Assembly (NCBI GenBank): GCA_023213315.1
Contig: JAKCPI010010660.1
Location: 1-64,000, forward strand
Source of the DNA: Euborellia annulipes
Taxonomy: Eukaryota > Arthropoda > Insecta > Dermaptera > Anisolabididae
Length of the DNA stretch: 64,000 nt
Direction: 5' to 3'
Shown: in pieces, positions 55,790-64,000 of the stretch
Layout: every line of letters starts with the position of its first letter
How positions within the stretch are numbered: the stretch's first letter is position 1
Made by a program: the position numbers and the translations under genes
Notes under the pieces: model-generated
Told to the model about the DNA's origin: nothing
The model's database searches: none
What the model saw: the letters and a program-made list of their open reading frames with translations, nothing else

Positions 55790-56600
55790 GGGGGGGGATG
55801 GGTGGGTTGGGGTGTTGCCCCGGAACGGGGGGGGGGTCCCGAAACCGGGGGTCTCCCCCGGGTTCTCCTGGCCCCCTCCCCTTCCCTTTCTTCGATTATT
55901 GGTGGGGGTGTTCTATCCTCTGCCCATCAGAAATTTCTCCCCCCCTTCTTTTCTTCTTTGAATTATTTTCTCTGGTTGTATCCTGCCCCATGAAAATTTC
56001 TTGTGGTCTCTACCCTTTCCTCTTTCTCTCTCTTTGTTATAAATTTAAATATACGGTTACTCCATTGGGGGATTTTCTTCCCTGGGTTCCCACAATGAAA
56101 AATATTCTTGCCGTTGTGGGCCCCCCTCTTCCTCTTTATTTTTATTTAAATAAGGTAGTATTATGTATTATTTGATGGTTTAGAATATTAATTATATAAG
56201 GGGGAAATGGGGGGTTTTTTTTGTGGGTATGTTGTTTTGTCTATTAATTATAAAGGGAAAAGTGGGGGGTGGGGTATATTTTTTTGATTGGTTAGTGGTT
56301 TGTATTGGTAATTTGATGGTGTAAGGTATTATTTATAAGGGAGAAAGGTGGGGTGGGGGGATGGGCAAGATATATATTGATTGGGTTATGGTTATGAATA
56401 TTAATTTGGATGTGTTATGTATATTTAAATTTATAAGGGAAAAGAGATGTAGGAATTAGTATTTAGGTTATTAGTTGTGAAAGAATTTTTATTGTTTGAG
56501 GTTTTAATATGAATTTGATAATTGAAATTTATATTTAATATCATTGATTTTATGGGGTGGGGGAAAAAAATTAAAATAAATTTATTTGGGTTTATATTAA
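55790..56600 (+). other. Strand-asymmetric G-rich block
   Basis: It begins with closely spaced runs of G (55790-55812) fitting a four-run G-quadruplex pattern with loops of 1-2 bases, then a second G/C-run patch to about 55865. 55870-56130 is pyrimidine-rich. From 56190 to about 56600 the plus strand is G- and T-rich and almost free of C, with an irregular degenerate unit recurring at roughly 60-110 bp (variants of 'tataagggagaaaggtgggg'). A 125-codon frame at 55798-56175 is compositional. No known element type recognised. Confidence 0.5.
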
Positions 56601-56910
56601 TTTCTAGGAATTTAATTTAGTTATTCATTTATTCAATGACATAAAAAAAAAACGTTGTAGCATTAACATTTGAATTTTAAATAAACGGCTCATTATTTTA
56701 TACATATATTTTTTTAATATAAATATATTATTTGGTTGTTTCATAGTGTTCTTATTAAGATTCATGAAAGAGGCATTTTAAAACCAATAGAATCAGTGGA
56801 GTATTTTGGAGAGACCGAAAAAGGATTGGCCTCACTCTAAAATTAAAAAAAAAAACTAAAGTGCTGAACTCTGAATTGTTAATATATAATAGAAGCCAAA
56901 CTTTTTTTAG

Positions 56911-57130
56911 GACAAACTAGTTTATCCGAACGCACTCAGGATGAACTAGTTTTTCCTAAAATAGGTTGGGCTTATACTTTGAGCCGAAAATCCCCTTAAG
57001 TCGTTTTAATTTTTTTTTTATCCATGGAGGACCATACTGCAACTGGCCGAAAGGGGTCAGGACACCTTCAAGTTTATCTTTAGACAAACTAGTTTATCCG
57101 GACACACTCAGGAACATCTAGTTTGCTCTG
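56911..57130 (+). repeat. Pair of 47-bp direct repeats
   Basis: 'gacaaactagtttatccg' followed by 'cactcagga' recurs at 56911-56957 and 57083-57130, 172 bp apart, each also ending in a 'ctagttt' motif. They could mark the two sides of an old insertion or a small local duplication. Confidence 0.55.
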
Positions 57131-57157
57131 AAGAAAAATATAAAATTTCATTATATT

Positions 57158-57457
57158 GGTAAAAAATAATAAAGAGAAATGCAGCAATGTTTTTTCTTTT
57201 TTATTAATCTCAGCACTTACGCTGACGTTTCGATCCCGGTAGGGGTCATCTTCAGAGCAGGGAGGCTAGTCATAATATATGTGTAGGATTTCTGTGTATA
57301 TTGTCATGAGATTCGAGTATAAGAGAAAATCTTACACATATTATGACAAGCCTCCTTGCTCTGAAGATGACCCCTACCGGGATCGAAACCTCAGCGCGAG
57401 TGCTGAGAATAATAAAAAAGAAAAAACCATAGGTGCATTTCTCTTTGTTATTTTTTA
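57158..57457. mobile_element. Near-perfect 300-bp palindrome with hammerhead-like cores
   Basis: Arms 57160-57291 and 57323-57456 enclose a ~31-nt loop. On one strand each arm reads CTGAAGATGACCCCTACC, then GGGATCGAAAC (left core on the minus strand at 57221-57255, right core on the plus strand at 57361-57391). The right core is followed directly by the hairpin CTCAGC, gcgagt, GCTGAG. CUGANGA, a stem II with one mismatch and GAAA match the hammerhead catalytic core. A proper stem I and NUH cleavage site were not found. Penelope-like origin is inferred. Confidence 0.6.
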
Positions 57458-57534
57458 CAAATATAATTAAGAACACAGCTATAAACCATTTAGAAATATA
57501 ATATTCCATACTTTCAAAAAAAATTAAAACTCAA

Positions 57535-57961
57535 TTTTTTTTTTTTTTTTGGAATGGGTGCATAAGGTCCGAAGTCCTATAATGACCAATAGTCACATGC
57601 AGCCAGGAAGAAAATAAAAACAAAAGGAGAAGTATAAAGGGGAAACTCAACTGCGGGAACTGAGAAGATGCCTGTTGAGATTAGACTTGAAAGTCTGAAG
57701 ATTGTAGGTTTTGGGGAAGATAGACGCAGGGAGCTTGTTCCAATCACGGGAGGTCATGGGGACAAAGGAAGAATGAAATTGATTTGTTCTGTTAGTCGTG
57801 ATCTGAACAGCATAGGGATGCTGGGAAGATGCCTCTCTTGTGTTCCGTGAATATGTTGCATTGGGTGGGATAATTGATTTTAATTCGGCAGAGCATTGAC
57901 CATGGTAATACCTGTAGAAGAGAGATAGTGCAGATACTCTTCTTCTATGATCTATGATCAT
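57535..57961 (-). mobile_element. 5'-truncated Jockey/CR1-like LINE 3' end
   Basis: On the reverse strand the element starts near 57961 within the reverse-transcriptase C-terminal region, has a stop at about 57647, a ~100-bp 3' UTR and a poly-A tail of 16 (poly-T on the plus strand, 57535-57550). 5' truncation with a poly-A tail is the normal product of target-primed reverse transcription. I did not find a clear target duplication. Confidence 0.8.
57647..57961 (-). pseudogene. Reverse-transcriptase C-terminal remnant (LINE ORF2)
   Basis: A 104-codon open frame corresponding to the extreme C-terminus of ORF2 of a Jockey/CR1-type non-LTR retrotransposon. Recognisable landmarks in order: HRRRVSALSLFYRYYHG (about residues 5-21), STR/NTR-like 'SRNTREASSQHPYAV' (about 38-52), then 'RTNQFHSSFVPMTSRDWNKL' (about 58-77) followed by PASIF and 'TYNLQTFKSNLNRHL' near the end. 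In this family the segment lies downstream of the polymerase domain, and the 'R..SF.P.TSR.WN.LP' block is highly characteristic. The endonuclease and polymerase domains, thousands of bases in an intact element, are absent, so this cannot function. The frame has no stop, suggesting a recent insertion. It is the only confidently recognised protein homology in the window. Confidence 0.85.
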
Positions 57962-58610
57962 GAATTGTTATAACTTATATATTATGGTGTCCTTCCATCA
58001 GAAATGCGACTTAATTCTTTCTCAGAAAATCAATTATCTCAGGGAAAAACGACGGCATAAAGTAGCTTTTGGTATGTTCTTTTTACTTTTTTCATGTTCA
58101 TAAAGAGCCTGAAATCAAAATTTTATAATTCAAAGAGAACCGACTCACAGAATGCTTGCAAAAAAAAAAAAAAAAAAAAAAAAAAAACCCTTTTATTTAT
58201 TTTCAAAAAGATAAAAAAATATATCCGACTATATATAGGCTCCCTTCAGTCATTAGTGTCACTTTGTGCTTCTCTGCTCTCTTAACTTTCATGAGTATAA
58301 TACTGAGAAGAGTTCCGGTTTCCTTCCTCAGGAGGAGGCTTCTCAAATAGAGTTTGATAATTTTTTGCCATTAGATGGATTTGAGCTCAAATTGTCTTCA
58401 ACTCAGGTCTATAAGCTTAACAGCCCTCAGCTAACCGCCTCCTCTATATAGGCTACTAGCAAAACGAAATTACATGTTGCCCATTACGCAAAGTGGGAGC
58501 GGAAAACCTGCTAAAAGCCATTAGAAAAATTTCTAAAATTTTGAAAATGATTTATTACCTTTACATAAGAACAAACAACTTGTTACTCCAAAATATAGAT
58601 ATTTAAATAA
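57962..58610. other. Non-coding stretch with 28-A run
   Basis: A(28) at 58160-58187. Short frames around it are produced by the homopolymer. Nothing else is recognised. Confidence 0.45.
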
Positions 58611-58621
58611 ATCATTTATTT

Positions 58622-58893
58622 GCCCTCGGGGCATGGTGTAGAGGTTAGCGTGCTAACCTCATATACCAAACGTCGCGGGTTCGGACCCCAGGCAGTCCGA
58701 TGATTTTATATAAGGCATTTGGATACCAAATGACTTATATAAGAATGCCTGGACCCCAATATGTATAATTATAAATAACGGATATCGTTTAAAGTCTTAA
58801 ATGGCCTAAGTTGCCGAAAAGACTGTGTGAATGCGTGTGTGAGTGTGAGTGTGAATGAGAAAAAAGTGTAAATGTTTAAAAAAAAAAAAAAAA
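58622..58893 (+). repeat. SINE family 1, copy 7, youngest-looking, 11-bp TSD
   Basis: Full length: head GCCCTCGGGGCATGGTG, A box GGTGTAGAGGTTAGCG, B box GGGTTCGGACCCC, intact body, GT tract and A(16) tail. ATCATTTATTT is duplicated exactly (58611-58621 and 58894-58904). Confidence 0.93.
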
Positions 58894-58904
58894 ATCATTT
58901 ATTT

Positions 58905-60595
58905 TTTGTTTTTAAATTCTCTGCGGAACGTCCCCCAATAGACAGAAGTATTAATTATATTAAACAGAGTGTATATAAATTTATAAAACCTTAAAGGCTT
59001 CTGCAACCGAAAAGGTTTAAAATAAAAATCTAATCTCGAATAATACTAATTTTACATTATAAACAAATAAACATTTTATTTTAAAAGATTTAAACTTTGG
59101 CTTAACTTTAAGCATATTTTATAAAAATGAAAAATATGCTGGGATTATAAACTTTAAAAACTTTTATTTGAGTAAAACGAAGGGAGGGTAGAGGGGGGTT
59201 AATTTAGACAAATTGCCCCACTAAAAAGTTTTTCTACATTAATCATTAAGAAAAAAAAAGTAAATTGTAAAGAAAACATGCTATTGACAAATTATACGCC
59301 CCCCCCCCCCTTAACATACTTTCAAATAAAATTTGATTATTTAATAAATAATTTATATTAAGTCTCCAGATGCTATTTAAATTTATTATATTTATTTTTA
59401 AGACGTGATTATTTTCTAAAATGATCCATGGGCTTTAACGATTCTTTTAATAACCAATGGGAAATGGGAAATCGTGATGGTATTGAATATTATTAAAAAA
59501 ATTTTAATTTCCTTGGTAATATTTATTAAATTTAAATTTTATGCATAAGAAAAAATATAGTAAAGCCATATTTAATATTTTAAGTAGAAGACCTAACAAT
59601 TTTTAGCTTCAGCAAGGTCACCGTTCCTCAAAGTTTGCCTCACGGACCCCGAGATCTCTATCCCTCCTGAACAAATTAAAAAATATTTTCTTATCAAATC
59701 TCTATTTCGTCATTAATATTTTGTTTCTATAAATGAATAAATAACTTATGAAGTTTAAATTGTGGGGGGGGTATTCATTTACTTAATAAAAAAAATTTTA
59801 TTCAAATTTAAAATAATGTTAACCCTTTAAAAAGCGATTCTTTGAAAATATTAGAAATTTTCAAAGCCTAGAATAACATCAGATCCATTGAAACTTAAAA
59901 ATTCGATGGATTGTTTTGTTTTATTTTTCTAAAAAAAAAAAAAAAAATAAAATAAAACATTATAGATTTCTTGGGGCAACAGTTAGACCGTGTGAATATT
60001 TCCAAAAGCTGCGTAAATAAGGATCACCAAATTGAGGCGCGTTCCACTCCGTGTCTCGCGTATATAAACACAATTCACCCTAGGGGAAAATGAATATTTG
60101 GATATCATAAAGTGTAATTTGATGCTCTTGGAGCGAAAATTTATCCACTAATTTCGTTTACTCTCAATTTTTAGATAAAAAAAACCTCAAATTTTATTTA
60201 AAAAATATGAAACAGTGGTGTCCAAGATTATTTCTCCTACCGCTCCCTTTTCAGAAAAAAATTACTCAGCTCCCTTAGCCACTCTGGGAAAACAAACAAA
60301 TAAATAAATACAAAGTATAAAATTTTCTTCATTTATGTACTTAATGTTTAAAAAATTGTAAATAAAGATGTTGTAAATAAGACACTTGAAATTTTGAAAT
60401 TTTTTTTTTTTTTAATTTGTTTTAAGGTCTTTTTCAGCATCAAAGGCCATTTAACCATAATAACACGCAAAAACACGCAAAAATTAAGATATTGAAGAAT
60501 AAAATGAAAACAAAAATTGACGGAAAAAAAAACATAAAAATGATTTTGGAATTTAAGCTTATCCAATGAAGTCAGAAATGGATGTAATGACGATT
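58905..60595. other. AT-rich non-coding stretch
   Basis: No gene recognised. A family-2 SINE tail fragment lies at about 60420-60456 ('aggtctttttcagcatcaaa'). Poly-C at 59300-59311. Confidence 0.45.
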
Positions 60596-60773
60596 GAACA
60601 TGATGGCAGCCAGCAAAAATAAATAAAAAATTTATATTATTTCGTCGACGTTTCAGGAACGCATCGCTTCGATCTTCAGAATGAAATAATTGTCGGTCCT
60701 GAAGATGGGAGCGATGCATTCCCTAAACGTCAACGAAATAAATTTATTTTTTATTTTTGCTGGCTTTATGTTC
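60596..60773. mobile_element. Penelope-like palindrome
   Basis: Arms 60596-60679 and 60699-60773. The left arm read on the minus strand has CTGAAGA, a stem-loop, then GAAACGTCGACG. The right arm has CTGAAGATGGGAGCGATGC and then TAAACGTC, so the G of the GAAA core is changed in one arm only. Same structural class as 9591 and 57158, with different primary sequence. Confidence 0.6.
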
Positions 60774-60853
60774 ATTCCCTGAAATTAGTAGACCAAATAT
60801 TATGATTATTTTAAATTTATTTTAAGCCTTAAGTCAAAAAAATGAGCTTAAAT

Positions 60854-61102
60854 GGACCCTGTTATGCAATGGTGAGTCAAAGACCAAACATCGAGTTTTG
60901 AGAAAATCAACAATAAAGTTTTTTGTTTACATTGGATTATATATAATTTTTCTTGTTAATTGTGCAAGTAACATTAAATATAAATTTTTTTAGGACATAT
61001 TTCATAAAAAATACTATTAATTAAAGCATTTGAAACAATATTCCGTGCTTAACTCAATTTTGAATTTTTTGGTCTTTGACACACCATTGCATAACAGGGT
61101 CC
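60854..61102. mobile_element. MITE with ~36-bp TIRs
   Basis: The left TIR starts GGACCCTGTTATGCAATGG and continues 'tgagtcaaagaccaaa'. The right end is 'tttggtctttgac' then ACACCATTGCATAACAGGG and TCC. AAT on both sides (60851-60853 and 61103-61105) may be a 3-bp duplication. Non-coding. Confidence 0.75.
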
Positions 61103-61105
61103 AAT

Positions 61106-62061
61106 TAGTTTTTAGTTTATTAATCGTTCCCCCTCCGCGAAAAAATGTACCCGAGGTTACAATCGCCAACTTTATCATTCCACTGTCCCCTAGTTGACCA
61201 ACTTGGGAACTACCGGTATAAACCAATGCAAAAGCTTAATTTTTGTTTCGTTTTATACCGAATAAAAAAATAAAAATATTAAATTGAAAAAGAAATAAAT
61301 CTCTGAAATCAATTTGTTTCAAGAGAAAGAAAATCAAGAGGAAGAAAAAGATATCATTATAGGCTAACAAAACAATTTTTTTCTCTTTCATTGTGATTAT
61401 CTTCTTACAAGGAAGGGTAGCGGGGTTTGTATTTTATGACAATATCTCGTTAGGAAAAACGCCATGAGAAAGAAAAAAAAAATGCTTCAAAGGGATTCAT
61501 TCTGCTAATATTTTTTTTTTATTTGAGAGTGATAGAATAAAAATAAACATTTTTGAAAAGAAGAAAATATATTTTCTAAATGGACGTAATTTTAATAATT
61601 AATAATTTTAATCAGACAGTATAATAAATTATTCAATCACAAATATATTCTTTATAAAAAAAAATTCAATTTTATGTATATTTTTCAAATCATGAGTTCT
61701 ACCCCGTAAGAAAAAGTGTTTTATCGATTGAAATGGTATATAATTTCTAAATGGAGTTTTCTTGTTCATGCCAAGATTTCGTGGATATCTTTTCTCCCAC
61801 CTTTTTTACTGTATATTTTGACGTTTCTTTAAATATACAAACGATTTGTTCAATTTTTTTTTTATTAAAATAATATCTTTTTCATGTCGAGGAAATAAAT
61901 AAAAATGCAGAAAAAGATGCATTTCCTAATCTGAATTCTACTCATAATTATTGTGCAATAAATAAAATAAGGAAAAAACTGAATAATTGCACCACAAAAT
62001 ATTTATCGTCAAGGAAATTTTATTATCAGGAATTGATATTATTAAGTGTAAATGATGGATC
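61106..62061. other. AT-rich non-coding stretch
   Basis: No gene or repeat recognised. Confidence 0.45.
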
Positions 62062-62062
62062 C

Positions 62063-62188
62063 CATGGGCGTAACTAGGACATTTGGCTGAGAGGGGGCAT
62101 GGGACCAGCCTGGGAGGCCCCATAATGACTTTATTTTTTTTGTATCGGGGAGCTTTCTGGGGAGGGGGTCCCCCTAGTTACGCCCATG
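62063..62188. mobile_element. hAT-type MITE without clear TSD
   Basis: TIRs are CATGGGCGTAACTAGG on the left and CCTAGTTACGCCCATG on the right. The flanks do not share an 8-bp duplication, so the copy may be rearranged or the site decayed. Confidence 0.8.
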
Positions 62189-62755
62189 GTTTTTGCTTTT
62201 TTTTTTTATTATTAATCTCTTGTTTCGGAATCGGCATAAAAAAAGATTGAAAAATATATTTTGGTTATTTAGCATGTTAAAAATAAAAATTTTCTCCAAT
62301 TTTTTTATATTTTAACATCATCAAGGCAAAATTTATATTTGTATTCGTCATTAGAGACTATTAAAATACAAAAGTAGCAAATTTGTTTATATATAGCTGA
62401 ACCTAAATAAACAGCTAGACAGTATAATAAATTCAGGGGTGTAGTCATCATCAGAAATTAGAGGAAGTACTACCCCCTCCCAACACGTCGCTCCGAATTG
62501 ACAAAAGTTGTTATAATAAGGTTTAATTGTTATAAAAAAAAAAAAAATTTCATTGTCAATATTTGGAAAAAAATTTAACCTCAAGTTTGAAAATAGCTAC
62601 AGCGGACAAATAAAATTTTTAATTCTAAAAAATACTTAAAGAATATTGAAATTGGATTGTAATAAATTAGAGACAAGATAATTTCTGAGTAATATCAAAA
62701 ACCCAAGGGTGGACTAGAAATAAAAAAAAAAAAAAAAAGGATAAGAAATATCGTT
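62189..62755. other. AT-rich non-coding stretch
   Basis: Nothing recognised. Confidence 0.45.
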
Positions 62756-63190
62756 TTCATGGAATAAATCCCCTCCTCCATCAATCAGGCGGAGTGCTTT
62801 TCCGAATTCTAAGCACGAGTCATACATTGGGGTTAGTTTGATTGAATTTAAGATGACATTTTTAAAGAGAGAGAACAACAGAATTTAACATATAAATTCA
62901 ACGAGAGGGTGAATGAAAACAAAGAAGAAAAAAAAACGCAGACATTTCTTGTTAAACGAACAAACGAAAAGTAGATGGCACAATACTTTGTTAATCGGCA
63001 TCCCGGGGGATCTCTTAAAAAAAGGGAACGGGGTTAATGGCGCTGATTAGCGAGTCTAATGGCTCCCTAGAAAAACATGAGATGAGGCGTGAAAAGCCGT
63101 CCGAAAAACTTGCAAATTTTTTTTCTCTCTCTTGCCTAGCGAGGAGAGAAAACCACGATGCTGATGCTTTTCATATATTTAATGAAATTA
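62756..63190. other. GC-richer single-copy island with homeodomain-type sites
   Basis: A unique block without repeat ends. 63030-63065 holds TTAATGG, GATTAG and CTAATGG within about 35 bp; more TAAT cores follow to 63240. It could be a cis-regulatory element. No reading frame. Confidence 0.3.
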
Positions 63191-63425
63191 GCTCGGAGAT
63201 TTATTAAAATTTTAATCTAATGAGAAAGGATTATTTTTAGCTGAGATTCATTTCATTCATAAAATGAATTTTCTTATGATTATTTAAATTAAAGATACCT
63301 ATGTTTCATCAACTATAATATTTAACGAAATAATAATAGATTAGGGTTCAATTAATAAAGGGCAATGTACCAGAATGCATAATAAAACCCCAAACCTTGA
63401 TTCTTTTAATTCATAATTGTGATGG

Positions 63426-63530
63426 TGGCCTTTACAAGCAGCCAAGGGTGAAATAAATTTATTTATTTTCATCGTCGATGTTTCGAGTAGCTCATTGTTT
63501 GTTTCCTCAGGTCGAATAAGTTGCCAAATT
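63426..63530 (-). repeat. Penelope-like terminal segment
   Basis: On the minus strand: CTGAGGA, a stem-loop, then ACTCGAAACATCGACGATG, followed by AT-rich sequence and 'cttggctgcttgt'. CTGAGGA fits CUGANGA. A short inverse echo (gatgaacaaacaacatcgg) lies at about 63649-63667. Confidence 0.45.
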
Positions 63531-63543
63531 TGATATACTTAGA

Positions 63544-63648
63544 CCCGAGTAAAAATGATTAAAAATGATAGAGGGATCCACACGCCCGTAGCAGGTCTGC
63601 ATAGCGAACCTTGAGTTCCTCGATCATTTTTAATCATTTTTACTCGGG
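63544..63648. other. Hairpin with 26-bp perfect arms
   Basis: CCCGAGTAAAAATGATTAAA plus AATGAT (63544-63569) is exactly inverted at 63623-63648. The ~53-nt loop is GC-richer. It directly follows the Penelope-like segment and may be part of it. Confidence 0.6.
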
Positions 63649-63667
63649 GATGAACAAACAACATCGG

Positions 63668-64000
63668 AATATTGAGTCAAATAAAAAACTAGACCATCAA
63701 CATGATATATAAAAGACAAAACTCGTCATTCAACATTTTTATTTATTATAATTAAATAATTAACAACTTTTTCACCCTGAAGAAGGGTCGATGATTAAAA
63801 AGTTTCATATAATCTTTGGTTGCCTATGACTCCACCTTCTCAGTTATAAAAGAACTATACAATATAAAACAAAAACAACAATAATATAAACGAAAACAAT
63901 ACAATAATAACAATAAAAATAAAAACAATACAAAAATATCAATTATGTTTCTATGTAGTAGTTTTTATTTGTAAAAAATACGTTATAAAGTATTATTTCA
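63668..64000. other. A/C-rich simple stretch
   Basis: A cryptic repeat of AACAAT/AATAAC words at about 63860-63935. Otherwise nothing recognised. Confidence 0.45.

Noticed and set aside
55798..56175. A 125-codon frame in the G-rich block
   Set aside because: Glycine/proline/serine composition follows from the skewed DNA; an overlapping second frame is equally open.

Overview
This looks like nuclear DNA of an invertebrate animal. It is strongly AT-rich, full of homopolymers and microsatellites, has no prokaryotic gene structure, and is packed with eukaryotic mobile elements. A fragment of a Jockey/CR1-like LINE, Pol III-type SINEs, Penelope-like palindromes and repeats that resemble arthropod DINE-1/HINE elements suggest an arthropod, perhaps a crustacean. 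That placement is inference with low confidence. I found no intact host protein-coding gene, no rRNA, no convincing tRNA gene and no CRISPR. The open frames present are short, and most lie inside repeats or low-complexity DNA.

Layout. 1-6.8 kb: a 1.87-kb fold-back element carrying a broken gene (1733-3601), an 8-bp-TSD hAT-type MITE, and a small palindrome split by a SINE. 6.8-14.2 kb: a tandem ~370-bp duplication with a DINE-like element at its junction, a GC-rich element inserted without target duplication, a Harbinger-type MITE, and two SINEs that were each later interrupted by another element. 14-34 kb: a TIR element with 'aggcac' units, more DINE-like copies, GC-rich elements, an (AATATTGC)-rich MITE, two copies of a repeat near 22.6 and 30.6 kb, and hairpins near 28.2 and 32.9 kb. 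34-43 kb: a 1.86-kb palindrome with GGGTCATTCCACGTCA ends and a SINE in one arm, a TTAA-flanked MITE and a pogo-like MITE. 43-54 kb: a Harbinger-type MITE, nested inverted repeats at 47.3-48.6 kb, two TTAA-flanked MITEs, and a cluster of DINE-like copies. 54-64 kb: a G-rich strand-asymmetric block (55.8-56.6 kb), two palindromes with hammerhead-like cores, the LINE 3' end, a young SINE, and single-copy GC-richer islands.

The elements do not form a pathway. The theme is layered insertion and repeated inverted duplication: at least five unrelated families occur as long palindromes. Target-site duplications allow relative dating of nested insertions at 5.2, 9.4, 13.5, 36.0 and 51.8 kb. Scattered single-copy islands (12.2, 16.2, 16.9, 19.3, 40.6, 48.8 and 62.8-63.2 kb) are the best candidates for host function, possibly cis-regulatory DNA in an intron or gene desert.
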